Shown piece by piece: positions 27,287 to 37,376 of a stretch of 64,000 nucleotides of DNA. The notes below the pieces were generated by a model, which saw only the letters and a list, made by a program, of their open reading frames with translations, was not told the origin of the DNA and made no database searches. The stretch comes from Tsuneonella flava (GTDB lineage: Bacteria; Pseudomonadota; Alphaproteobacteria; Sphingomonadales; Sphingomonadaceae), in NCBI RefSeq assembly GCF_002870965.1, contig NZ_PHSO01000004.1:496001-560000 (forward strand), given 5' to 3'. The translations under genes were made by a program, and so were the position numbers. How positions within the stretch are numbered: the stretch's first letter is position 1; each line of letters begins with the position of its first letter.

Positions 27287-28363
27287 ATGGAATTCACGCA
27301 GCGCCCTCATCCTTCGCCCACGCCTGCCAACCTTCGTGAACAGGCTATCGCCGATCCGGGGTTCGGCACTGTCTTCACCGATCACATGGTCTCGATCGAC
27401 TATGAAGAAGGGCGCGGCTGGCACAACGCAGTGATCGGCCCGCGCGAACCCATCGCGCTCGATCCGGCGACCAGTGTGCTGCATTATGCTCAGGAAATCT
27501 TCGAAGGGCTGAAGGCGTATCAGCATCCCGATGGCAACCTCGGCCTGTTCCGGCCAGAGGCGAACGCACAACGGTTCAACGCTTCGGCGGACCGGATGGC
27601 GATGCCGCATTTGCCGGAAGATGTGTTCGTCGAGTCGGTACGCGAGCTTGTCCGCAAGGATGCCGACTGGTTTCCCACCGTTGAGGGCGGGTCGCTCTAT
27701 CTGCGCCCCTTCATGTTCGCATCGGAAGCGTTTCTGGGTGTGCGTCCGGCAAAGAAATACAAGTATCTCGTGATCGCCAGCCCGGCGGGCAATTACTTTA
27801 AATCGGGCGTTCCGGCGGTCAGCATCTGGGTCAGCCGCGATTATGTCCGCGCGGCACCGGGCGGCACAGGCGCGGCCAAGACCGGAGGTAACTATGCCGC
27901 CAGTCTGGTGCCGCAGGCAGAGGCCATCGCCAAGGGCCACGATCAGGTCGTGTTCCTCGATGCGGTGGAGCGGAAATGGATCGAAGAACTGGGCGGAATG
28001 AACCTGTTCTTCGTGATGGACGATGGCACTGTCATCACCCCGCCGCTGACTGGCACGATCCTGCCCGGCATCACTCGCAACAGCCTGATTCAATTACTGA
28101 AAGAACAGGGTCTGACAATCCGCGAAGAACGCTACTCGATCGATCAGTGGCGCGCCGATGCCGAAAGCGGCAAGCTGGTGGAAACGATGGCCTGCGGCAC
28201 CGCCGCCGTCGTCACTCCGGTAGGCAAAGTCGAAGGGCCAGATGGTGCCTTCACCATCGGCAGCGGTGGCCCCGGCCAGCTCACGCAGAAGCTGCGCGAA
28301 ACGCTGGTAGGCATTCAGCGTGGCACAGTGCCCGATCCGCACGGCTGGGTCAGTACGATCTGA
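27287..28363 (+). CDS. ilvE: Branched-chain amino acid aminotransferase
   Basis: The enzyme interconverts Leu, Ile and Val with their 2-oxo acids using PLP. The 358-residue protein belongs to the longer group II type: HYAQEIFEGLKAY, RPFMFASEAFLGVRPAKKY, TGGNYAASLVPQAEA with the PLP-binding Lys upstream in the AAK segment, and ELGGMNLFFVMDDGT. The N-terminus begins MEFTQRPHPSPTPANLREQ. Upstream is a structured leader with a short ORF; regulation by attenuation is possible but unproved. Confidence 0.95.
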   Translation: MEFTQRPHPSPTPANLREQAIADPGFGTVFTDHMVSIDYEEGRGWHNAVIGPREPIALDPATSVLHYAQEIFEGLKAYQHPDGNLGLFRPEANAQRFNASADRMAMPHLPEDVFVESVRELVRKDADWFPTVEGGSLYLRPFMFASEAFLGVRPAKKYKYLVIASPAGNYFKSGVPAVSIWVSRDYVRAAPGGTGAAKTGGNYAASLVPQAEAIAKGHDQVVFLDAVERKWIEELGGMNLFFVMDDGTVITPPLTGTILPGITRNSLIQLLKEQGLTIREERYSIDQWRADAESGKLVETMACGTAAVVTPVGKVEGPDGAFTIGSGGPGQLTQKLRETLVGIQRGTVPDPHGWVSTI

Positions 28364-28370
28364 GCAAGCA

Positions 28371-28413
28371 CTGCTGCCCCCTCCCCCCGTCGGTAACAGA
28401 GAGAGGGCGGCAG
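28371..28413. terminator. Hairpin between convergent ilvE and EamA genes
   Basis: CTGCTGCCC (28371-28379) pairs with GGGCGGCAG (28405-28413) with one G-U pair, extended by CTC/GAG after a bulge. It lies between two convergent stop codons, so it could serve both. No T tract follows. Confidence 0.5.
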
Positions 28414-28419
28414 GATCCC

Positions 28420-29325
28420 TTACAACCGGCTCCGCACCAGATAGCGTTTGGCGAAAGTAGTGCTCGGCCGCAGCACGATCACCGACACGCCAGTAATCGC
28501 GATGCCCGCACCGATCAGCAGACGTGCACCGATGGGATCGCCCGTCAGCCATGCACCCAGCGCAATGGTGAACAGCGGCGTCAGCAGAGTCAGCGGGACG
28601 ACCTCGTTCGTCTCATGCCGCTGCAACATCTGGTAGTAAGCGGTATGTGCGCCCACCGACACCAGCAACGATGCGAACAGCAGGCATCCGATAAGCTCTG
28701 CCGGATGGGCCGCGATCGGTGCCCACTGGTTGCTCTCGGTCGCCAGTGACAACGGCGCCAGCAGAACAGTGGAACCAAGCCCCGCCCATACCTGCAACCG
28801 GATTGAGCTGATCTCCAGCGGTTTAATGAACACAGCGCCCAGCGCGCCAACCACCGCCGACAGGAACACCAGCCACAGCCCGTCGGCGCTTTCCACACCG
28901 GCTGGCGATGATACTGCCACGATCACGCCCAGGAATGTCAGCGCGATACCCAGCGCGCGCTTCCACCGCACCCGCTCGCCCAGAAACAGGATCGCAAACA
29001 GCACCGTCAGCGGTGCGCCCGACAGGCTGACGATCCCCGATGCCGACGGGCTGGCATCGCGCAGCCCGACCGACAGCAAGGCAAACGAACCGCCACTGAT
29101 GGCAATGCCGATGGCCAGCACTTTCCACAGTTGCCTGGGCACGGGCCGCAACAGAGGCAGCAAAAACAGCGTCACCAGCAGCGAACGCCCGAATGCATAG
29201 GCCAGCGGCGGCATACCCAGATCGCCCACCGCGATCTTGCTGACGACGACATTGAGCGCCCAGACCACGTTACACAGCACCAGTACCGCGACTGTGCCCA
29301 GACCAATCCCCTTATGTTCACTCAT
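28420..29325 (-). CDS. DMT family transporter (EamA)
   Basis: The 301-residue protein has about ten hydrophobic helices in two EamA repeats (for example LCNVVWALNVVVSKIAVGDL and GIALTFLGVIVAVSSPAG). It is an inner-membrane exporter or importer of small metabolites; the substrate cannot be predicted. I chose ATG 29325, which overlaps the 3' end of the NAD synthetase gene by 8 nt. That overlap suggests one transcript and raises the possibility of a NAD-related or nicotinamide-type substrate, which is speculative. Confidence 0.88.
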   Translation of the reverse strand: MSEHKGIGLGTVAVLVLCNVVWALNVVVSKIAVGDLGMPPLAYAFGRSLLVTLFLLPLLRPVPRQLWKVLAIGIAISGGSFALLSVGLRDASPSASGIVSLSGAPLTVLFAILFLGERVRWKRALGIALTFLGVIVAVSSPAGVESADGLWLVFLSAVVGALGAVFIKPLEISSIRLQVWAGLGSTVLLAPLSLATESNQWAPIAAHPAELIGCLLFASLLVSVGAHTAYYQMLQRHETNEVVPLTLLTPLFTIALGAWLTGDPIGARLLIGAGIAITGVSVIVLRPSTTFAKRYLVRSRL

Positions 29326-31630
29326 CGGGCACATTCCTACGTAATTCGTCGAGCCAGACATCGGCCACAGAGTCACTCGGTGCGCGCCAGTCGCCACGCG
29401 GACTGAGCGCGCCGCCCGCGCTTACTTTGGGCCCGTTGGGCAAGGCGCTGCGCTTGAACTGGCTGAAGCCGAAGAACCGGCGCAGGAAGCTCTCAAGCCA
29501 ATGCCGGATCGTGGGCAGATCGTAAGAGTGTTTGGCTTCATCCGGGAATGCGAGCGGCCACTGCCCGCGCGCGGCATCGCGCCATGCGTGATAAGCAAGA
29601 AACGCCACCTTGCTCGGCTTCTGACCCCAGCGGATGACATGATGCAGGAAGAAGTCGTTCAGTTCGTATGGGCCAATGATGCTTTCAGTGCTCTGAATCG
29701 CGCCGTCCGCGCCGGGCGGCACGAGTTCGGGGCTGATCTCTGTCGAGACGATATCCTCCAGCACGGCATGGCAATCGGCATCGAACTGTTCGGTTCGCAC
29801 CGTCCAGCGGATCAGATACTGGATCAAGGTCTTGGGCACACCTGCGTTGACACCGTAATGGCTCATCTGGTCGCCCACGCCATAAGTGCACCAGCCCAGC
29901 GCCAGCTCGCTCAGATCGCCGGTGCCGATTACCCAGCCCCCGTGCTGCCCCGCCAGCCGGAACAGATAGTCAGTCCGCAAACCTGCCTGCACGTTCTCGA
30001 ACGTGGTATCGTACACGGGATGACCATCGGAAAACGGGTGGCCGATATCTTCCAGCATCCGCGTCGCAGCCGGGCGAATGTCGATCTCTGCCGCTGTAAT
30101 TCCCATCGATTCCATCAGCCGCCAGGCGTTGGTCTTCGTCCCGTCGGAGGTGGCAAAGCCGGGCATGGTATAGCCCCGTATCGTCGTGCGCGGCAGACCC
30201 AGCCTGTCGCACGCCTTCGCCGCTACGACCAGCGCATGGGTCGAATCGAGCCCGCCGGAAATGCCGATCACCAGCGATTTGGGGCTGGTCGCTTCGATCC
30301 GTCGCATGATCCCATCGACCTGAATATTGAATGCCTCGAAACAATCGGCGTCGAGCATATCGGCCCTGTTCGGCACGAACGGGAACCGCCGCACGGGGCG
30401 GATCAGGCCAATGTCATGCTGTTGTACCGGATGGTCGAACGTGATTGTACGAAAGCGATCCTCTGGTCGCCCATGCTGCTCCGCCGCGTCGTTGAAGGTC
30501 TGCATCCGCATCCGTTCGGACAGAATGCGCGCGCAATCGACATCGGCGATACACAGTTCGGCTTCGAGGCTGAAGCGCTCGCTTTCGGCCATCAGCTCGC
30601 CCAGTTCGTAAATCATCCCCTGCCCGTCCCACGCCATATCGGTGGTGCTTTCCCCGTGGCCGGCAGCGGAATAGACATAGGCGGCCACGGCGCGGCTGGC
30701 GTGTGCGCTGCACAACATATGGCGTTCGTCGGATTTACCGATTGTGATGTTGGAGGCGGACAGGTTCGCCAGCACCGTCGCCCCGGCCAGAGCGGCATAA
30801 GTCGATGGCGGGATCGGTGCCCAGAAATCTTCGCAAATCTCCACTGCCACCCGGAAACCGGGAATATCGTTGGCAGCGAAGATCAGATCGGTCCCAAACG
30901 GCACCGTCTGGCCGTTGATCTGCGTTTCCAGCCCGACGATCGAGCGCCCGTTCGCGAACCAGCGCTTTTCATAGAATTCGCGATAGTTCGGCAGGTAACT
31001 CTTCGGCACCGCGCCCAGAATACGCCCGCGATGAATCGCCAGCGCGCAGTTATAGATACGTCCGTTGTGCCGCAGCGGCGCACCGATCAATAGCAAAGGC
31101 TGCAAGTCGGCACTGGCCTTTACAATCTCCGCCAGAGCGGCCTCGACCGCCTCGTGCAGCGCTGTCTGCAAGTGCAGATCGTCCAGCGCGTAGGACGACA
31201 GGCACATTTCGGGATAGACCACCAGATCGACATGGGCATCGTGCGCCCGCCGCGCCTCTTCCAGAATGGCGTCGCGATTGAAGGTAACGTCCGCCGTCCG
31301 CACTTTGGGCGTGGATGCGGCAATTCGCACCAACCCATGTGTGTGCAGCGCGAAAAACGGATGAGTCTGATCGGTCATGTCGGGGATATTCTCCGGCGAA
31401 TGCGCGGGATGTTGAAACAATTGCAGCCAGTCTGCAGGATCGGCAATTCCCAGTTCCGCCAGCTTGCGCTGAACTGCGGCGCGGGGGATTTTTCCCTTGG
31501 TTTCCCAGCCATACACGGTGCGACTGGGCCAGGGTTGCGGGTCGCCATAGATACGCCCGAATTCCTCCGCCGTTAACGGAGGATCGTGGCATTCCCGCCA
31601 TGCGCGGATTTTTCGACCTGCTTCATGCAT
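29318..31630 (-). CDS. nadE: Glutamine-dependent NAD+ synthetase with N-terminal HTH domain
   Basis: Residues from about 85 form a normal two-domain NadE: a nitrilase glutaminase with the triad Glu141 (YPEM), Lys210 (VPKSYLP) and Cys266 (EICEDFW), and an ATP-dependent synthetase with SGGLDST at 458-464. Residues 1-84 are extra and look like an XRE-type helix-turn-helix (LTAEEFGRIYGD..SRTVYGWETKGKIPRAAVQRKL). There is no stop codon between the parts, so a 770-residue fusion is possible. An internal ATG at 31378 would give the usual 686-residue NadE, though its ribosome site is weak. A palindrome lies just upstream of the HTH start. EamA follows with an 8-nt overlap. Confidence 0.9.
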   Translation of the reverse strand: MHEAGRKIRAWRECHDPPLTAEEFGRIYGDPQPWPSRTVYGWETKGKIPRAAVQRKLAELGIADPADWLQLFQHPAHSPENIPDMTDQTHPFFALHTHGLVRIAASTPKVRTADVTFNRDAILEEARRAHDAHVDLVVYPEMCLSSYALDDLHLQTALHEAVEAALAEIVKASADLQPLLLIGAPLRHNGRIYNCALAIHRGRILGAVPKSYLPNYREFYEKRWFANGRSIVGLETQINGQTVPFGTDLIFAANDIPGFRVAVEICEDFWAPIPPSTYAALAGATVLANLSASNITIGKSDERHMLCSAHASRAVAAYVYSAAGHGESTTDMAWDGQGMIYELGELMAESERFSLEAELCIADVDCARILSERMRMQTFNDAAEQHGRPEDRFRTITFDHPVQQHDIGLIRPVRRFPFVPNRADMLDADCFEAFNIQVDGIMRRIEATSPKSLVIGISGGLDSTHALVVAAKACDRLGLPRTTIRGYTMPGFATSDGTKTNAWRLMESMGITAAEIDIRPAATRMLEDIGHPFSDGHPVYDTTFENVQAGLRTDYLFRLAGQHGGWVIGTGDLSELALGWCTYGVGDQMSHYGVNAGVPKTLIQYLIRWTVRTEQFDADCHAVLEDIVSTEISPELVPPGADGAIQSTESIIGPYELNDFFLHHVIRWGQKPSKVAFLAYHAWRDAARGQWPLAFPDEAKHSYDLPTIRHWLESFLRRFFGFSQFKRSALPNGPKVSAGGALSPRGDWRAPSDSVADVWLDELRRNVPDE

Positions 31631-31636
31631 AAACGA

Positions 31637-31659
31637 TCAGTATCCCTTTCGGATACTGA
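31637..31659. promoter_or_regulatory. Candidate operator at the HTH-nadE start
   Basis: TCAGTATCC-CTTTC-GGATACTGA is a perfect 9-bp-arm palindrome with a 5-bp spacer. It ends 7 bp from the start codon of the HTH-NadE frame, and it also lies near the stop codon of the topoisomerase gene. Its size and form fit an XRE-type dimeric regulator; autoregulation by the fused HTH is inference. Confidence 0.6.
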
Positions 31660-31669
31660 CTGCAAGCAA

Positions 31670-32674
31670 TCACGCGGCCGACAACAGTTCAGCCGCACCT
31701 GGCCCGGTTTCGAGCAAGGAAAGCAGCGCCCGTTCTTCCCGCGAAAGCCATTTAGTCGCTCTTGGCATGTCCAGTGACCGTCGCCATTCCTCCTGTCGTT
31801 CGATCAGCGCGATAACGCCGGGATGAACATAACTGCGCCGCACCACAGCGGGGGTATTGCCAAGATGCTCGGAAACGATACCAAGCAATTCCTTCATGGT
31901 CAAAGTATCTTCTGCAGCAGCCAGTTCGGCCAATGCCATCGCACTCGCGTGCCATGTGCGGAAATTCTTGGCCGTAAAATGTTCCCCCATCGTTTCAGAG
32001 AGGTAGGCATTGACGTCGCTCGACGAAACAGCGTGATGATCCCCGTCCTCATCGAGATACTGGAACAATCGCTGGCCCGGCAGGTCTTCCATCGCCCGCA
32101 CCACTTTGGCCAGGCTGGCATCCGACAGAACGACTTCGCGCTTCTTCCCTCCTTTACCTTTGTACCGCAGCTTCAGCGTCTTACCCGTCAGCTCGGCATG
32201 GCGGCGGCGCAGGGTTGTTGCGCCGAAAGACTTGTTCCGGCGAGCATAGCTGTCGTTCCCCACTCGAACCGCCCCCAGATCGAGCAACCGGACGACGCTC
32301 GCCACGGCACGTTCGCGGGTCAGGTGGCGGGACGCCAGGTCTTCCTCCACCCGCTTGCGGACAAGGGGAAGCAGATTGCCGAACGTGACACAGCCGTCGA
32401 ATTTGTCGCTCTCACGCGCGGTACGAAATTCGGGGTGGTAGCGATATTGCTTGCGACCCCGCGCATCGATCCCGGTCGCCAGAATGTGCCCGTTGGGCGC
32501 GGGGCAGAACCACGCATCGCGATAGGCCGGGGGCAGCGCGACGGCATTGAGCCGACGCTTTTCCTCCTTATCGCGGATCAACCGACCTTCGGGATCGTAA
32601 TATGCCCAGCCGGTGCCGCACCGTTTCCGGGATATGCCCGGCAGATCATCGTCCACATAGATCAGCTTCGTCAT
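31670..32674 (-). CDS. DNA topoisomerase IB (poxvirus type)
   Basis: The enzyme relaxes supercoils by a 3'-phosphotyrosyl nick. The 334-residue protein has MTKLIYVDDDLPGISRK at the start, the N-domain PEGRLIRDKEEKRRLNAVALPPAYRDAWFCP, the catalytic core with RVGNDSYARRNKSFGATTLRRRH and FRTWHAS, and SYVHPGVI with the Tyr nucleophile. Length and order match bacterial TopIB. ATG 32674 is preferred by homology; ATG 32698 is a nearby alternative. The gene ends about 40 bp before the HTH-nadE start, both on the minus strand. Confidence 0.94.
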   Translation of the reverse strand: MTKLIYVDDDLPGISRKRCGTGWAYYDPEGRLIRDKEEKRRLNAVALPPAYRDAWFCPAPNGHILATGIDARGRKQYRYHPEFRTARESDKFDGCVTFGNLLPLVRKRVEEDLASRHLTRERAVASVVRLLDLGAVRVGNDSYARRNKSFGATTLRRRHAELTGKTLKLRYKGKGGKKREVVLSDASLAKVVRAMEDLPGQRLFQYLDEDGDHHAVSSSDVNAYLSETMGEHFTAKNFRTWHASAMALAELAAAEDTLTMKELLGIVSEHLGNTPAVVRRSYVHPGVIALIERQEEWRRSLDMPRATKWLSREERALLSLLETGPGAAELLSAA

Positions 32675-32761
32675 CGCGAAGCAGGAAACGGCGGGCATCA
32701 CCTTGCGGTTCCTCACTATCGCCCCACCTCTCTGGCAGAAAACGAAAAATGGAGACCCGCG

Positions 32762-33607
32762 ATGGCCGATCCCACTTATACCCCGCCCATAGTCTGGACC
32801 CACGATGCCGAAAACGACGGTCGCTTCGGCGGGATCAACCGCCCGACCGCAGGCGCACGGTTCGACAAGGAACTGCCTGTGGGGGAACACCCGTTCCAGC
32901 TCTACTCGCTCGGCACGCCCAATGGTCAGAAGGCGACGATCATGTTCGAAGAACTGCTCGCCGCCGGTCATTCGGATGCGGAATACGATGCGTGGATGAT
33001 CGACATCATGAATCAGGATCAGTTCGGTTCCGGGTTCACCGCGCTCAACCCCAATGGCAAGATCCCCGCATTGGAAGACCGCAGCGGCCCCACCCCGTTC
33101 CGCGTGTTCGAAAGCGGAGCGATCCTGTTGCATCTGGCGGAAAAGTTCGATTTCCTGATCCCAAGCGAAAACCCGGCCCGCGCCGAAGTACTCAGCTGGC
33201 TAATGTGGCAGGTGGGAACCGCACCGTTCATCGGCGGCGGATTTGGCCATTTCTATGCCTACGCGCCGGAGAAATACGAATATCCGATCAACCGCTACGC
33301 AATGGAAACCAAGCGTATCCTGTCGGTCGCGGATCAACGGCTCGGGGAAACCCGTTATCTGGGTGGAAACGATTATTCGATTGCCGACATTGCCGCCTAT
33401 CCCTGGCTGGGCGTGCTGGTGCATGGCGAGGCATACAACGATGCCGCCACATTCCTTTCGGTCGATGAATACGAGAACCTCGGCCGGTGGGTGGCGGAAG
33501 TCGATGCGCGACCGGCGGTCCGACGGGGGCGCACCGTCAACCGCGATGCCCTGCGCGAACGCCATGCGGCGAGCGATTTCGACAACGTCGATCCCGCACT
33601 GCTCTGA
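32762..33607 (+). CDS. YghU-like glutathione S-transferase
   Basis: The 281-residue protein resembles the nu-class GST YghU, a glutathione-dependent disulfide-bond oxidoreductase: ELPVGEHPFQLYSLGTPNGQKATIMFEELL, FTALNPNGKIPALED, and VFESGAILLHLAEKF. The C-terminal helical domain contains NDYSIADIAAYPWLG, the GST C-terminal signature. AATGGAGA lies before ATG 32762. It is divergent from the topoisomerase gene, leaving about 90 bp between starts. Confidence 0.92.
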   Translation: MADPTYTPPIVWTHDAENDGRFGGINRPTAGARFDKELPVGEHPFQLYSLGTPNGQKATIMFEELLAAGHSDAEYDAWMIDIMNQDQFGSGFTALNPNGKIPALEDRSGPTPFRVFESGAILLHLAEKFDFLIPSENPARAEVLSWLMWQVGTAPFIGGGFGHFYAYAPEKYEYPINRYAMETKRILSVADQRLGETRYLGGNDYSIADIAAYPWLGVLVHGEAYNDAATFLSVDEYENLGRWVAEVDARPAVRRGRTVNRDALRERHAASDFDNVDPALL

Positions 33608-33645
33608 TAACAGGGAAAATGTCCGGTGGAGCTACCCGGCGAGGC

Positions 33646-33913
33646 TAGGCTCAGGACTCATTACTGGCACCGTTGAGGTTTGAGGCAAAATGGCTCAGCG
33701 TAAGGAGAAAGGGCGCAGGAATATATCAATATTTCAAGACCTTTTGGCCCGGCGATGGGCCATTTTGGTCAAATCCCTGCGGGACGTTCAAATGGCTTCC
33801 ACCTCAACCCAAACCGCCCTTGGAAAGGCATATAGCCTTCCCGGCGGGCAGTTTGGCCCGATATGTTCGCCATTTGGACGCCTCAACGGTGCCAGTAATG
33901 AGTCCTGAGCCTA
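33646..33913. mobile_element. Small inverted-repeat element (MITE-like)
   Basis: A 33-bp perfect inverted repeat (33646-33678 and 33881-33913; it starts TAGGCTCAGGACTCATTACT) encloses 202 bp with no gene. Similarity continues outward (CCGGCGAGG on both sides) and inward (GCCATTT). One arm occurs alone at 3732-3776. The interior holds further short inversions. No transposase is present, so any movement would depend on an enzyme elsewhere; I cannot name the parent family. Confidence 0.75.
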
Positions 33914-34362
33914 AGGGGAAGACCGCCTCGCCGGGATGCACCATGATACGATTCGGTGTCGCGGGCGAAGGGGCAGCCGCCCGGCGACAATCGTGGTGCC
34001 GACCATGCCCCCTCCCCGATCGAACACGCTTCCCGCCAACCAGCGACGGCGGGCGTGTCCCAACGGGTAAGTCAGTGTTCTGGTTATCGCCCCCTTCCCC
34101 GCCGTCAAGAGAGGCGCCGCGGACGAGAAATTAGCCGTTTTCAAACACCTGATTGACGTAAACCGTTGAATTTCGGGGTTAGAGATTTGTCGGTCCTGCT
34201 TTGCCCATTGCATGACTTATCGCGTCAATAGAGGTGCTTAGCCAGTCAACAGCCACCCGGCGCAAGCCCATGAAAAATTGTCAGGAAATCGACGAACGAC
34301 ATGAAATCGCGTGCGGAATGCCCCGGGGTGCGCGCGAAGCCGCAGCTTAAACGCAAATCACT
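33914..34362. other. Gene-free interval downstream of mcd
   Basis: About 450 bp separate the inverted-repeat element from the mcd stop codon. I see no credible gene, RNA or terminator. A minus-strand frame runs through it but has no ribosome site and an implausible composition. Some AT-richer stretches lie near 34130-34200. Confidence 0.6.
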
Positions 34363-36006
34363 TCAGTTCTGTCGCCCGATCAAACCGCGCCCCACGACAT
34401 GCGCCTGAATCTCTCCGGCCCCTTCGAAAATGTTGAGAATGCGCGCATCGCACAGCACCCGGCTGACTTCGTATTCCAGCGCATAGCCATTGCCGCCATG
34501 AATCTGCACCGCCTGATCGGCATTGCTCCACGCGACGCGGGCCGCCAGCAGCTTGGCCATTCCCGCTTCGATATCGCAGCGCTTGCCCTGATCCTTTGAA
34601 CGGGCGGCGGCGTAGCTTAGTTCGCGGGCGAGCAGCAGTTCCGCCACCATCAGCGCCAGCTTGTCCGCCACGCGGGGGAAAGCGATCAGCGGCTTCGCGA
34701 ACTGGCGCCGCTCCATTGCGTAGCTGAGGGCTAGGTCATAGGCATTCCACGCCACCCCGATGGCGCGAGCCGCAGTCTGGATGCGCGCCCCTTCGAATGT
34801 TCGCATCAACTGCTTGAAGCCCTGCCCCTCCTCACCGCCGAGCAGCCCCTCTTTCGCCACCGCAAAGCCATCGAAGCCGATCGCGTATTCCTTCATCCCG
34901 CGATAGCCGAGCACTTCGATTTCGGAGCCGTCGATGCCATCATCGGGGAACGGAACATCATCGGTTCCACGGGTCTTCGCGGCGAGCAACATCGACAGGC
35001 CGCCATATCCCGGCGTATCGGGATCGGTGCGGCACAGCACGGTCATCAGATCGGCGCGCGCGGCGTGAGTAATCCAGTTCTTCGCCCCGTCGATCCGCCA
35101 GCCACCGTCGGCCTGACGCGTTGCGCGGGTGCTGACGGAGGCCAGGTCGGAGCCGGTGTCCGGCTCTGTGAAAACCGCCGTGGGCAGAATTTCACCGCTC
35201 GCCAGCCTGGGCAGCCAGTGCGCCTTTTGCGCCTGCGTGCCCCCCGCGCCGATCAGTTCCCCGGCGATTTCCGACCGGGTGCCGAGAGAACCGGCACAGA
35301 TCCATCCGCGCGACAGCTCTTCCGAAACGAGGCACATCGCCAGCTTGCCGAGGCCAAGGCCGCCGTATTGTTCCGCAATGCAGACCCCGAACACACCGAG
35401 GTCGGCCATTTCCTGCACCACCTCTATCGGGATCAGGGTGTCCGCCAGATGCCATTTGTGCGCGTGAGGCGCGATCCGTTCGCGCGCGAAACTGCGGAAC
35501 TGAGAGCGGATCATGTCCATCGTGTCGTCACCCAGACCTTCGTCGGGAACGGCACCATCGGCCAACAGAACCGCAAGCGCCGCCCGCGTATCGGGCGTAT
35601 TACCATCGGCAATAAAGCGCGCGACAGCGGGACTGGCCGCGAACCGGGCCGCATCATCGGCCACGCCCAGCGCGGCGGGGCGGGCGAATTCGCTCTGGCT
35701 CATCGGAACGCCGCCGATCAGTTGCGCGCAGTATTCCCCGAAACCGACGCGCAGCGCCAGTTCTTCCACTGCGCCAAACTGGCCCGCCTTGCCACATCGC
35801 TGCGCCCATGCGGAGACAGCCGCCAGCGCCTCCGCCGTGGTCGCGATCCACGCGAAGCCGTGGAGGATATGCTGGTGGCGGTCAGCCAGCGCCGGATCGA
35901 CTTTGCCCGCCGGGGCCACCACCGCTGCGATCTTCGCCCGCACTGCGCCGACATAACTGTGTGCCGCCAGTGCCGCCGTATCGGACAGGTCAATCCACTC
36001 GTTCAT
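34363..36006 (-). CDS. mcd: (2S)-methylsuccinyl-CoA dehydrogenase (ethylmalonyl-CoA pathway)
   Basis: Mcd is a flavin acyl-CoA dehydrogenase that makes mesaconyl-CoA. The 547-residue protein is longer than ordinary acyl-CoA dehydrogenases because of an N-terminal domain of about 150 residues, as known for Mcd ([38 protein letters not shown]). The dehydrogenase part shows [23 protein letters not shown] and [29 protein letters not shown]. It follows the CoA transferase gene by 5 bp, which matches the pathway. Confidence 0.9.
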   Translation of the reverse strand: MNEWIDLSDTAALAAHSYVGAVRAKIAAVVAPAGKVDPALADRHQHILHGFAWIATTAEALAAVSAWAQRCGKAGQFGAVEELALRVGFGEYCAQLIGGVPMSQSEFARPAALGVADDAARFAASPAVARFIADGNTPDTRAALAVLLADGAVPDEGLGDDTMDMIRSQFRSFARERIAPHAHKWHLADTLIPIEVVQEMADLGVFGVCIAEQYGGLGLGKLAMCLVSEELSRGWICAGSLGTRSEIAGELIGAGGTQAQKAHWLPRLASGEILPTAVFTEPDTGSDLASVSTRATRQADGGWRIDGAKNWITHAARADLMTVLCRTDPDTPGYGGLSMLLAAKTRGTDDVPFPDDGIDGSEIEVLGYRGMKEYAIGFDGFAVAKEGLLGGEEGQGFKQLMRTFEGARIQTAARAIGVAWNAYDLALSYAMERRQFAKPLIAFPRVADKLALMVAELLLARELSYAAARSKDQGKRCDIEAGMAKLLAARVAWSNADQAVQIHGGNGYALEYEVSRVLCDARILNIFEGAGEIQAHVVGRGLIGRQN

Positions 36007-36011
36007 CGTCG

Positions 36012-37217
36012 TCACCCCCCGGAACTCGCCGCAATACCCCGATCGATCAGATCGCCAATTGCTCCGCTCGACAGGCCGAGCACTTCGGCCAGCACCTGTT
36101 CGGTATGTTCGCCGTTGCGCGGGGCGGCCTGAGCGGGTTGCCGTTCTGCGTCGGGAACCGTCGCGAATGCGCCCGCTGCCGGATACGCAACGTCCGATGG
36201 ATTGGCCGCAAAGGCAGAGAAGATTGGATTGTCCGCCACCAGACGCGGATCGTTCGCCGCATCCAGCATCGTGCGATAGGGGGAATGGACGATCCCGTTC
36301 GCATCGAATGCGGCCGCCAGATCGGCATGATCGCGCATCGCAATGGTCCGTTCGAACAGTGGATACAGTGCATCGCGATGGGTGAATCGCGCGCCATCGT
36401 CGGTCGCGAAAGAGGTGCCCCGCGCCTGTTCGATCCGCGCGACCTCTGTCGCAAGGTTCAGCACATCCAGCAGGTTGCGCCACTGGCGCGGGGTTACAAC
36501 CACGATCATCGTCCGCACCCCGTCGGCTGTCACGAAATCGCGCCCGAACAAACCGTACACCGTATTGCCGAGCCGTTCGCGGTTGGCCCCGTTATACAGC
36601 ACCTCTGCGATACCGCCGAGATTGGCCGCTGTTCCGATCGCCACATCGGACAGCGGAATACGCACTTCGCCGCCCTGCCCGGTCTGTTCGCGCCGCCGCA
36701 TCGCCGCGAGCAACGCGAACGCCGCATATGCGCCGGACAGCAAATCCCACGCAGGCAGGACATGGTTGACCGGTTCCGGCCCCGGCCCCGTCATCATCGG
36801 ATAGCCGACTGCGTTGTTGACTGTATAATCGAGCGCAGGCGAACCGTCGGCCCAGCCCATTACCCGCACTGTCACCAGATCGGGCCGCGCCTGCGCCAGT
36901 CGTTCGTGAGACAGGAATCCGTCAGTGGGAAAGTTCGTGATGAACTGGCCTGTCGCGCGCACCAGTTCCTGCAGGATCGCGCGACCTTCCTCGTTACCGA
37001 GATCCAAAGCAACCGACCGTTTCGCCCGGTTGAGATTTTCCCAATACAGCGAATCCCCGCCATCGGTCACCGGCCAGCGATGAAAATCCGGCCCGCCGCC
37101 AATCTGGTCCACCCGGATCACATCGGCGCCCATCTGCGCGCAATAGAGACCGGCGCTGGGCGACGCGATGAAGCTGGCGGCTTCGATCACGGTAAGGCCG
37201 CTGAGGAGCTGATACAT
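36012..37217 (-). CDS. mct: Mesaconyl-CoA C1-C4 CoA transferase
   Basis: This is a family III CoA transferase (CaiB/BaiF type) of 401 residues. In the ethylmalonyl-CoA pathway it moves CoA within mesaconyl-CoA from C1 to C4. Signatures are [48 protein letters not shown] and [34 protein letters not shown]. Identification as Mct rather than another family III member rests on the adjoining mcd. The two genes are 5 bp apart and clearly form an operon. Confidence 0.88.
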   Translation of the reverse strand: MYQLLSGLTVIEAASFIASPSAGLYCAQMGADVIRVDQIGGGPDFHRWPVTDGGDSLYWENLNRAKRSVALDLGNEEGRAILQELVRATGQFITNFPTDGFLSHERLAQARPDLVTVRVMGWADGSPALDYTVNNAVGYPMMTGPGPEPVNHVLPAWDLLSGAYAAFALLAAMRRREQTGQGGEVRIPLSDVAIGTAANLGGIAEVLYNGANRERLGNTVYGLFGRDFVTADGVRTMIVVVTPRQWRNLLDVLNLATEVARIEQARGTSFATDDGARFTHRDALYPLFERTIAMRDHADLAAAFDANGIVHSPYRTMLDAANDPRLVADNPIFSAFAANPSDVAYPAAGAFATVPDAERQPAQAAPRNGEHTEQVLAEVLGLSSGAIGDLIDRGIAASSGG

Positions 37218-37376
37218 CGCGCTATCGCCGGATCATGGCGGGCGGTGCGGGGCAAATCATCGTCAGGCTGCTCTCTCTATCGCTTTATCGTGGCCAACCG
37301 TAGCGCGATTTTCGCCAGCAGGTCCACCGGGATCGGTATAGGGATCGCAACTTGTTAGCCACTCAGGCTATGCCCG

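Noticed and set aside
29501-31093. 530-codon open frame on the plus strand across nadE
   Set aside because: Antisense shadow of the NAD synthetase; no motif or start signal.
33911-34213. 100-codon minus-strand frame between the inverted-repeat element and mcd
   Set aside because: It begins inside the repeat arm region, has no ribosome site and no recognisable sequence.
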